This document shows positions 6,766-12,164 of a stretch of DNA of 12,164 bases, piece after piece. Where the stretch lies: NCBI GenBank assembly GCA_003978875.1, contig QNXQ01000104.1:1-12164 (forward strand). Direction: 5' to 3'. The stretch's first letter is position 1. Each line of letters begins with the position of its first letter. The translations under genes and the position numbers were made by a program. This DNA is from Aquifex sp. GTDB taxonomy: Bacteria > Aquificota > Aquificia > Aquificales > Aquificaceae. The notes under the pieces are model-generated. The model made no database searches. It was not told the DNA's origin and worked only from the letters and a program-made list of their open reading frames with translations.

Positions 6766-7113
6766 TTAATCTACTTCAAGCTCTAAACTCTTTAAGAACA
6801 TATCCTGACCTGCTATTACTTCTGTGTTCAAAGAGTTGCAATAGGGACATAACATGTTTAACTCTTCCTTTTCTCCCTCCTTCCCACAATCTCTGCACCT
6901 TAGTTTTAGCTTTTCAATTTCCATGACAAGCTGGGCCTTTTCCGCTACGGTTTCTTCTTTAAAGGTGTTAAAAGCCATTTCAAGGAGATGAGGTTCTACT
7001 CCGGACAGGACTCCTATACTCACCACTACTTTGGTTACAGCTTTTGCGTTATTTTCTCTCACATAATCTTCTATTAATGCCAAAAGACTTTGAACTATTG
7101 AAAATTCATGCAT
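6766..7113 (-). CDS. hypA: Hydrogenase nickel-insertion protein HypA
   Basis: HypA delivers nickel, with HypB, to the large subunit of [NiFe] hydrogenase. I place the start at ATG 7113-7111, giving 115 residues beginning MHEFSIVQSLL. The family needs the N-terminal Met-His, whose His2 binds nickel; upstream in-frame TTG codons would add MLN or LN and bury it. The C-terminal half carries the zinc site as two CxxC pairs (CRDC and CPYC). Glu3 and the IGVLSGVEPHLLEMAF segment are also typical. It starts 2 bases after the hypE stop and ends exactly before the propeller gene, within one minus-strand operon. HypB and the hydrogenase itself are not in this window. Confidence 0.95.
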   Translation of the reverse strand: MHEFSIVQSLLALIEDYVRENNAKAVTKVVVSIGVLSGVEPHLLEMAFNTFKEETVAEKAQLVMEIEKLKLRCRDCGKEGEKEELNMLCPYCNSLNTEVIAGQDMFLKSLELEVD

Positions 7114-7115
7114 AT

Positions 7116-8114
7116 TCAACAAATCCTCGGTAAAAGCTCTCCTGCAGGAGGTTCCATAATCCTCTTTACCCCGTACGGTGTAGTAATTACAACTTTAGGA
7201 CTTCCCTTTTTGGTTACTCTGCCTATAATGGAAGCATTTTTCCCTTCTTCTGTTGAGTGAAGTACTTCGAGTAATTTTTCCGCATCTTTTTCCTTTACTG
7301 CTATTACTACCATTCCTTCATTTGCCAAATGGGTAGGTTCGAATCCGAGGAGTTCACACAGACCTTTTACCGCTTCTCGAACAGGTATTTTTTCTTCTTC
7401 TATTTCTATTTCAACACCAGACTGCTCTGCCCATTCATTTAAAACTCCTGCAAGACCTCCCCGCGTAGCATCCCTCATAGCGTGAATTTCAACTTCACTG
7501 TTTAAAAGTTTTTCAATCATTTTCCATAAACTCTTGCAGTCGCTTTCTATCGGAATATCGAATTCCATTCCTTCCCTTTCCGCGAGTATGCAAGCTCCGT
7601 GGTCTCCTACTGTTCCCGAGACTACAATTACATCTCCCTCTTGAAGGTTGTGAGCAGATAAGCCGCTCCTTACAACCTCTCCTATTCCAGATGTAGCAAT
7701 GAATAACTTATCTACCTGTCCTCGAGGGACTACCTTTGTATCCCCGGTTGCTATTAATACACCATTCTTTTTTGCTTCTTCCGAAATAGATTTAACGATT
7801 TTTTCTAAATCCTCAAAGGGTAAACCTTCTTCTATTAAAAAAGAGAGCGACATATAACGAGGTTTTGCACCCATTACCGCGAGGTCATTTACAGTACCGG
7901 CAACTGCGAGTTTTCCTATATCTCCACCCTTAAAAAATATCGGAGATACAGTAAAAGCATCTGTGGTAAAAGCTATTTTCCCTGATATGTTTAGAATAGA
8001 GGCATCCTCTAACTTATTTAGTATTTCGTTAGAAAAGTGTTTAAGAAATAAGTTCTTTATAAGTTTTTGTGTTTCCTCACCGCCGCTTCCATGTGAAAGG
8101 AGAATTTTCTTCAT
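7116..8114 (-). CDS. hypE: Hydrogenase maturation protein HypE (carbamoyl dehydratase)
   Basis: HypE takes a carbamoyl group from HypF on its C-terminal cysteine and dehydrates it with ATP to a thiocyanate, the source of the CN ligands of the [NiFe] centre. The 332-residue protein ends in the diagnostic PRIC, with Cys332 as the modified residue. It has the PurM/AIRS-type ATPase layout: ILLSHGSGG (4-12), GGDIGKLAVAGTVNDLAVMG (63-82), GDTKVV (124-129), DATRGGLAGVLNEWA (215-229) and THLANEGMV (261-269). Length matches the family. The start ATG 8114-8112 lacks a Shine-Dalgarno. It lies 47 bases downstream of pheS and 2 bases upstream of hypA. It is a minus-strand partner of hypA; no hypF, hypC or hypD is present here. 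Confidence 0.96.
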   Translation of the reverse strand: MKKILLSHGSGGEETQKLIKNLFLKHFSNEILNKLEDASILNISGKIAFTTDAFTVSPIFFKGGDIGKLAVAGTVNDLAVMGAKPRYMSLSFLIEEGLPFEDLEKIVKSISEEAKKNGVLIATGDTKVVPRGQVDKLFIATSGIGEVVRSGLSAHNLQEGDVIVVSGTVGDHGACILAEREGMEFDIPIESDCKSLWKMIEKLLNSEVEIHAMRDATRGGLAGVLNEWAEQSGVEIEIEEEKIPVREAVKGLCELLGFEPTHLANEGMVVIAVKEKDAEKLLEVLHSTEEGKNASIIGRVTKKGSPKVVITTPYGVKRIMEPPAGELLPRIC

Positions 8115-8118
8115 CAGT

Positions 8119-8131
8119 TTAAAAATTTTAA
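8119..8131 (-). promoter_or_regulatory. Possible hypE promoter -10 within an AT palindrome
   Basis: The pheS-hypE gap (8115-8161) is strongly AT-rich. The minus strand has TAAAAT at 8125-8130, 10 bases before the hypE ATG, inside the palindrome TTAAAA-A-TTTTAA (8119-8131). A start site here would give a leader of only a few bases, as proposed for gyrB and atpC. No convincing -35 is seen, and hypE may simply be transcribed with pheS. Confidence 0.3.
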
Positions 8132-8161
8132 CTTATGAGAAATATTTAAAAATAAGCTTCC

Positions 8162-9178
8162 TTAGAAAAACTGTTTGATAAATCTTAAATCGTTCTCATA
8201 AAAGAGCTTTATATTGTCAATTCCAAAAAGTAGCATAGCTAGTCTTTCTACACCCATGCCGAAGGCAAAACCTTGGTAAAAATCCGTATCTATACCACAA
8301 TTCTCGAGAACCTTCGGATGAACCATACCGCAACCCATAACCTCAAGCCAACCGGTATTTTTACAAACTCTACAACCTTTTTGGTTACATATTACACATC
8401 CGATATCCACTTCTGCGGAGGGCTCTGTAAAGGGAAAATATGATGTTCTGAACCTTACCGGAAGGTCGGTTTCAAAGAAATGCTTCAAGAATTCTTCAAT
8501 TACGTATTTCATATGTCTGAAGTTGACATATTCGTTAACAACTAAGCCTTCTACCTGGTGAAACATAGGAGAATGGGTAGGGTCATCATCCCTTCTGTAA
8601 ACTTTTCCGGGAGCTATTATCTGAATAGGAGGTTTCTTCTTAAGCATAGTCCTTATTTGAACAGGAGAGGTGTGGGTTCTTAAAAGGTAACCTTCTTTAT
8701 TTACGTAAAAGGTATCTTGCATATCCCTTGCAGGATGTTCCTTCGGGATATTTAACATATCGAAGTTGTAATCTTCCCTTTCAACCTCTGGACCTTCCTC
8801 AACTTCAAAGCCCATTCCCTTAAAGATAGTTATTATTCTGTCCAGGGTCACAGTTATAGGATGGAGTGAGCCTACTGTTCTTACGGGAGGAACGGTTAGG
8901 TCAACCCATTCCTTTTTTAACTTTTCTTTGAGTTCCAGGCTTCTTAGCTGAGTTTCTTTTTCTTTTATAAGTCTTTCGGTAAACTCTTTCAGTTCGTTTA
9001 CCCTTTTCCCGTATTCTCTTCTTTCCTGGGGAGGAATTTCCTTTATCTTTTTAAGTAAATCTTTGATAATCCCCTTGTTTCCCAGATACTTTACTTTAAC
9101 TTCCTGAAGTTCTTTAAGAGAGGAAACGGAGGAAAGAAGGGATTTAATATCTTCCTTTATTTTTTCAAAGTTTTCCAT
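8162..9178 (-). CDS. pheS: Phenylalanyl-tRNA synthetase alpha subunit
   Basis: PheS is the catalytic subunit of the heterotetrameric phenylalanyl-tRNA synthetase and charges tRNA-Phe. The 338-residue protein has an N-terminal coiled-coil arm (about 1-90). The class II core follows: motif 1 region HPITVTLDRIITIFKGMGFE (106-125), motif 2 with GKVYRRDDDPTHSPMFHQVE (191-210), and motif 3 GFAFGMGVERLAMLLFGID (303-321). RTHTSPVQIR (167-176) and FPFTEPSAEVDIGC (248-261) are strongly PheS-like. Cysteines 261, 264, 269 and 272 form a CxxC-x4-CxxC group like that seen in some bacterial PheS proteins and could bind zinc. The ATG shares one base with the rplT stop (TAATG), so translation is coupled to L20. 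PheT is not downstream; hypE follows instead. Confidence 0.97.
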   Translation of the reverse strand: MENFEKIKEDIKSLLSSVSSLKELQEVKVKYLGNKGIIKDLLKKIKEIPPQERREYGKRVNELKEFTERLIKEKETQLRSLELKEKLKKEWVDLTVPPVRTVGSLHPITVTLDRIITIFKGMGFEVEEGPEVEREDYNFDMLNIPKEHPARDMQDTFYVNKEGYLLRTHTSPVQIRTMLKKKPPIQIIAPGKVYRRDDDPTHSPMFHQVEGLVVNEYVNFRHMKYVIEEFLKHFFETDLPVRFRTSYFPFTEPSAEVDIGCVICNQKGCRVCKNTGWLEVMGCGMVHPKVLENCGIDTDFYQGFAFGMGVERLAMLLFGIDNIKLFYENDLRFIKQFF

Positions 9179-9534
9179 TATTGAACCTGAAGTGCTTCTT
9201 TGACTTTACCTACAATTTGTTCAAATGCTTGAGGGTCCCTTACAGCAATGTCAGCTAAAATCTTTCTATCTAACTCTATGCCTGCTTTCTTAAGACCATT
9301 TATAAAGGTGCTATAATTGAGCCCGTAAGCTCTTACAGCTGCATTAATCCTTGCTATCCACAGCCTTCTGAATTCTCTTTTTCTAAGCTTTCTATCCCTG
9401 TACTGGTAATACAGGGCTTTCATAACAGCTTCTTTAGCCCTTCTGTAAGACCTACTTCTTTGCCCTCTGTATCCCTTGGCAAGCTTTAGGATTTTCTTCT
9501 TTTTTCTTCTAGAAGATGGTCCTTTTACTCTCAT
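9178..9534 (-). CDS. rplT: 50S ribosomal protein L20
   Basis: L20 is an early-assembly protein of the large ribosomal subunit and binds 23S rRNA. The 118-residue product has the family's exact usual length. Its basic N-terminal tail contains SSRRKKKKILKLAKGYRGQR, and the globular domain shows RKREFRRLWIARINAAVRAY (51-70), followed by GLNYSTFINGLKKAGIELDR and LADIAVRDPQAF. The ATG 9534-9532 is preceded by a strong Shine-Dalgarno AAGGAGG (9540-9546) at 5 bases. It leads a transcription unit with pheS and is divergent from pheA. The common infC-rpmI-rplT arrangement is absent: no infC or rpmI lies upstream in this window. In bacteria where it has been studied, L20 represses its own operon through a long structured leader. 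Here the leader seems to be only about 20 bases. Confidence 0.98.
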   Translation of the reverse strand: MRVKGPSSRRKKKKILKLAKGYRGQRSRSYRRAKEAVMKALYYQYRDRKLRKREFRRLWIARINAAVRAYGLNYSTFINGLKKAGIELDRKILADIAVRDPQAFEQIVGKVKEALQVQ

Positions 9535-9539
9535 TTCCG

Positions 9540-9570
9540 CCTCCTTTTTACGAGAATAAGTATTTTACCA
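9540..9570 (-). promoter_or_regulatory. rplT extended -10 promoter and ribosome binding site
   Basis: On the minus strand TGGTAAAAT (9562-9570) fits an extended -10 element (TG-N-TAAAAT). A TTAAAT at about 17 bases upstream is a weak -35. Transcription would begin near 9555, giving a leader of about 20 bases that holds AAGGAGG (9540-9546), 5 bases before the ATG. The site sits inside the 63-base divergent region shared with pheA. Confidence 0.5.
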
Positions 9571-9597
9571 TAAAGCTGTGATAAATTTAAGTTTGAA

Positions 9598-10689
9598 ATG
9601 GAGGAGCTGAAAAAACTAAGGGAAGGAATAGACAGAATAGACGAAGAGATACTCAGGCTTCTAAATGAGAGGGCAAAACTTGCTAAAAAGATAGGTGAAA
9701 TCAAAACAAAGAGAAATTTACCCATTCATGTTCCCGAAAGGGAAAGGGAAATTTTTGAAAAAATTCTGAGATTGAATAAAGAGGTTTACGGAGAGATTTT
9801 TCCAAGTGAAGCTCTAATTCATATTTATAGAGAAATAATATCCGCTTGTCTTTCCCTTGAAAAGAGATTGAAGATAGCGTATTTGGGACCCAAAGCTACC
9901 TTTACCCATCAGGCAGCATTGGAGTTCTTTGGATTTTCTGCTCAATTTATTCCTTGTAGTACAATCAAGGATGTTTTTCTTGAGGTAGAAAACAAAAGAG
10001 TTGATTACGGTGTTGTTCCCGTTGAAAACACTATAGAAGGAGTTGTTAATTACACCTTGGATATGTTTCTATCCAGCGATGTAAAAATTGCGGGAGAAAT
10101 AGTTATTCCGATAGTACTTCATTTGCTTTCTACATCGGATAAGCTTGAAAATATAAAAAGGGTTTACTCCCATAAAATGGCATTAGCCCAGTGCAGAGAC
10201 TGGCTCGAGAGAAATTTACCGTCCGTCCAAATCATAGAAGTGGACAGTACGGCAAAGGCTTGTGAGATTGCCTTAGAAGATGAAACGGCAGGAGCCATAG
10301 CTTCTGAAGTTGCTGCTTACACTTATCATTTAAATATCCTTGCAAGAAACATTCAAGATTCTGCGGATAATTACACCCGCTTTCTCGTTATAGCAAAGAA
10401 AGATTTAAAACCTACGGGTAATGATAAAACTAGCTTACTCTTCGGAGTCAAGGACGAACCGGGAGCTTTATACAAAGCCCTTGAAGTTTTTTATAAACAC
10501 GGAATAAACTTGACAAAAATAGAGTCAAGACCTTCTAAGAAAAGAGCTTGGGATTACGTCTTCTTTATAGACCTTGAAGGGCATAAGGAAGACAAAAGGA
10601 TTAAAGAAGCTTTAGAAGAACTGAAGGAGAAAACTCAATTTCTGAAAGTTTTAGGTTCTTATCCAAAAGCTTTATTTCAGGAAAGTTAA
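9598..10689 (+). CDS. pheA: Bifunctional chorismate mutase/prephenate dehydratase (P-protein)
   Basis: This enzyme converts chorismate to prephenate and then to phenylpyruvate, committing carbon to phenylalanine. The 363 residues hold three domains. The AroQ-type chorismate mutase (about 1-88) shows Arg8, Arg25, Lys36 and Glu49 aligning by eye with the E. coli active-site residues R11, R28, K39 and E52. The prephenate dehydratase (about 91-268) runs from KIAYLGPKATFTHQAA through PVENTIEGVV (141-150) to the catalytic DNYTRF (257-262). The C-terminal ACT domain (about 278-355) has GAL (289-291) and ESRP (309-312), the phenylalanine-binding motifs, so feedback inhibition by Phe is expected. The ATG at 9598 gives the expected N-terminus, but no Shine-Dalgarno lies upstream (GGAGG occurs only within the first codons). 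It is divergent from rplT-pheS and converges on leuC. Confidence 0.97.
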   Translation: MEELKKLREGIDRIDEEILRLLNERAKLAKKIGEIKTKRNLPIHVPEREREIFEKILRLNKEVYGEIFPSEALIHIYREIISACLSLEKRLKIAYLGPKATFTHQAALEFFGFSAQFIPCSTIKDVFLEVENKRVDYGVVPVENTIEGVVNYTLDMFLSSDVKIAGEIVIPIVLHLLSTSDKLENIKRVYSHKMALAQCRDWLERNLPSVQIIEVDSTAKACEIALEDETAGAIASEVAAYTYHLNILARNIQDSADNYTRFLVIAKKDLKPTGNDKTSLLFGVKDEPGALYKALEVFYKHGINLTKIESRPSKKRAWDYVFFIDLEGHKEDKRIKEALEELKEKTQFLKVLGSYPKALFQES

Positions 10690-10726
10690 AGAAAGAAAAG
10701 AAAGAAAATTAAACGCCCGCAAGGGC
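10690..10726 (-). terminator. Candidate leuC terminator overlapping its last codons
   Basis: The leuC end contains GCCC-TTGC-GGGC on the minus strand (10715-10726), a GC-only 4-bp stem with a 4-base loop. It is followed by GTTTAATTTTCTTTCTTTTC, a T-rich tail that includes the leuC stop codon. It resembles a Rho-independent terminator built into the coding end; the short stem lowers confidence. The same purine-rich GAAA-repeat DNA on the plus strand fills the 19-base gap after pheA and offers no obvious plus-strand terminator. Confidence 0.45.
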
Positions 10727-12007
10727 TTCTGCCTTTACAACTTCATCAGGGTGGGCTATTCTTCCCAGTATTGCGCTTGCCGCAACTACTGCAGGATTCG
10801 CAAGGTAAGATTCACTCTTGGGGTGACCCATTCTTCCGGGGAAGTTCCTATTGGAAGTGGATATGCATCTTTCTCCTTCTGCGAGTACTCCCATATGTCC
10901 ACCGAGACAGGGTCCGCAGGTAGATGTGGAAACAACACAGCCTGCTTCCATAAATATGTCAATTAATCCTTCCTTCATAGCCTGTTTGTAAACACCTTTT
11001 GAAGCAGGTATTACAATACATCTCACATAAGGGTGTACCTTCTTACCTTGTTTTAGAGCAGCTTCGAAAACTTTAGCAGCAAGTCTTAAGTCTTCAATTC
11101 TTCCGTTGGTACAGGAGCCTATAAATGCTTGGTCTATAGTTATATGTGTTGATTCGGAAACAGGGTGAACGTTTGAAGGAAGATACGGCCACGCTACTAA
11201 GGGTTCTATCTTAGAAGCGTCCCATTCGTAAACGGAATGGTACTCGGCATCTGGGTCACTCTGATAAATCTTCCAGGGTTTTTGAGCTCTTTCCTTGACG
11301 TACTCAATAGTTTTTTCATCGGGAGCTATTATTCCACTCTTTCCGCCAGCCTCTATAGCCATATTAGCGATGGTAAGCCTTTGTTCTATAGAAAGGTCTC
11401 TTATGGTTTCTCCGTCAAATTCCATAGCTCTGTATAGTGCTCCATCTACTCCTATTTGTCCTATGGTGTGGAGTATTAAGTCTTTACCCGTAACCCAAGG
11501 TTGCAGTTTGCCGTAGAAGATAAACTTCATACTTTCGGGAACTCTGAGCCATACTTCTCCAGTAGCCATTGCGTAGGCTATGTCGGTAGATCCAACTCCT
11601 GTAGCAAAAGCTCCAAGAGCTCCATAGGTGCATGTATGGGAATCCGCACCTACTACTAAATCTCCGGGAACTACTAATCCTTTTTCAGGAAGGAGAGCAT
11701 GTTCTATCCCTTCACCTTCTTCGAATAACCACTTGATTCCGTGCTTCTTGGCAAAATCCCTAACTATTTTTGCCTGCTGAGCTGACTTTATATCTTTAGC
11801 GGGAACAAAGTGGGAGAGTACTAACGCTATTTTCTCCGGGTCAAAAACTTTGTCTATACCGTATTTTTCCAAAATCTTAATAGCGAGAGGAGCGGTAACG
11901 TCATTTGCCATTGCAAGGTCAATTTTTGCGGTAATAAGTTCACCGGGATGTACTTCCTTCTTCCCGGCATGGTCTGCAAGAATTTTTTCAGTTATAGTCA
12001 TTCCCAT
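10709..12007 (-). CDS. leuC: 3-isopropylmalate dehydratase large subunit
   Basis: LeuC with the small subunit LeuD isomerises 2- to 3-isopropylmalate in leucine synthesis, using a [4Fe-4S] cluster. The 432-residue protein is an aconitase-superfamily large subunit of the shorter, archaeal/thermophile-type LeuC length. Cluster ligands are Cys299 (GSCTNG), Cys364 and Cys367 (CGPCLGG). Other family motifs are ADSHTCTYGALGAFATGVGS (121-140), DGETIRDLSIEQRLTIANMA (198-217) and NRNFPGRMGHP (386-396). Start ATG 12007-12005 has AAGGAGGT (12016-12023) at 8 bases; a second ATG two codons later fits less well. It begins one base after the stop of the upstream membrane-protein gene. LeuD is not adjacent downstream. 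Homologues act on homoaconitate or methylmalate, and substrate choice depends largely on the small subunit, so that specificity is inferred. Confidence 0.93.
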   Translation of the reverse strand: MGMTITEKILADHAGKKEVHPGELITAKIDLAMANDVTAPLAIKILEKYGIDKVFDPEKIALVLSHFVPAKDIKSAQQAKIVRDFAKKHGIKWLFEEGEGIEHALLPEKGLVVPGDLVVGADSHTCTYGALGAFATGVGSTDIAYAMATGEVWLRVPESMKFIFYGKLQPWVTGKDLILHTIGQIGVDGALYRAMEFDGETIRDLSIEQRLTIANMAIEAGGKSGIIAPDEKTIEYVKERAQKPWKIYQSDPDAEYHSVYEWDASKIEPLVAWPYLPSNVHPVSESTHITIDQAFIGSCTNGRIEDLRLAAKVFEAALKQGKKVHPYVRCIVIPASKGVYKQAMKEGLIDIFMEAGCVVSTSTCGPCLGGHMGVLAEGERCISTSNRNFPGRMGHPKSESYLANPAVVAASAILGRIAHPDEVVKAEALAGV

Positions 12008-12008
12008 A

Positions 12009-12164
12009 CTATACGACCTCCTTCTGAACTACTTTTTCTTCAGATTTAACTTTTTCTTCAGGTGTAACTTCTACAATTCCCAGAACTCTTTTCTGATTTG
12101 GCCAAATAATAAACCACACATTATAGGCCATGATTAAACCTAACCACATTCCAATACCTATCGC
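12009..12164 (-). CDS. Partial membrane protein, C-terminal end (possibly PuuD/DUF989-like)
   Basis: The last 52 codons of a minus-strand gene run off the right edge and end at TAG 12011-12009. The peptide reads AIGIGMWLGLIMAYNVWFII, then WPNQKRVLG, then a charged tail rich in Glu, Lys and Val (PEEKVKSEEKVVQKEVV). One membrane helix with NVWFIIWPNQKR just after it resembles the membrane domain of PuuD-type proteins (DUF989), but this rests on a short fragment. Its final codons contain the leuC Shine-Dalgarno, and its stop is one base from the leuC ATG (TAGTATG), so the two are cotranscribed and probably coupled. The coding call is firm; the family call is weak. Confidence 0.7.
   Translation of the reverse strand, partial: AIGIGMWLGLIMAYNVWFIIWPNQKRVLGIVEVTPEEKVKSEEKVVQKEVV

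Noticed and set aside
7963..8178. Plus-strand 71-codon open frame over the hypE start and pheS end
   Set aside because: It is antisense to the conserved hypE N-terminus, its sequence has no motif, and no ribosome site precedes it.
10688..10709. GAAA-type purine repeat between pheA and leuC as a functional repeat
   Set aside because: It is only about 20 bases, imperfect, and is better explained as the T-rich tail of the leuC terminator on the other strand.
10751..12137. Several plus-strand open frames opposite leuC and the right-edge gene
   Set aside because: They are antisense to a clearly conserved leuC and partial membrane gene, lack Shine-Dalgarno sites and show no recognisable domains.
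1..12164. CRISPR arrays, tRNA or rRNA genes, insertion sequences, attachment sites
   Set aside because: No repeated spacer pattern, cloverleaf-like segment, transposase motif or long flanking repeats were seen by eye; nearly every base is coding, and gaps are all below 100 bases.

Overview
The window looks like chromosomal core sequence from a hyperthermophilic bacterium of the Aquificaceae, close to but not identical with Aquifex aeolicus. The strongest clue is the histone-deacetylase-like protein at 4592-5728. It matches what I remember of the A. aeolicus HDLP over nearly its whole length, keeps all active-site residues at the same numbers, and differs at many scattered positions. AT-rich DNA, Lys/Glu/Ile-rich proteins, tight gene packing and [NiFe]-hydrogenase maturation genes fit the same group. 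I see no rRNA, tRNA, CRISPR array, insertion sequence, prophage or other sign of mobile DNA, and the largest intergenic gap is under 100 bases.

Layout. The left edge (1-107, minus) is the N-terminus of a small membrane protein, cut by the window. A minus-strand pair follows: atpC (ATP synthase epsilon) and, overlapping its end, a TrmN6-type methyltransferase. From the divergent region 1288-1385 the plus-strand operon gyrB, usp (tandem universal stress protein) and hdlP/acuC-like deacetylase runs to 5728, with each junction overlapping. It converges on a long minus-strand block, transcribed from 9534 down to 5797: rplT, pheS, hypE, hypA and an unrecognised predicted seven-bladed beta-propeller protein. 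Divergent from rplT is pheA (chorismate mutase/prephenate dehydratase, plus strand). It converges on leuC (isopropylmalate dehydratase large subunit, minus), which lies one base downstream of a partial membrane-protein gene at the right edge.

How the genes work together. Most are housekeeping: supercoiling, ATP synthesis, translation, Phe and Leu synthesis, hydrogenase nickel-site assembly. Operon partners are functionally mixed (rplT-pheS with hypE-hypA; gyrB with a deacetylase; leuC with a membrane protein), as is usual for this lineage.

I do not see an obvious new multi-gene system. The points most worth following are the gyrB-usp-deacetylase overlapping operon, the mirror-image and apparently leaderless promoters between atpC and gyrB, and the cytoplasmic beta-propeller protein abutting hypA.
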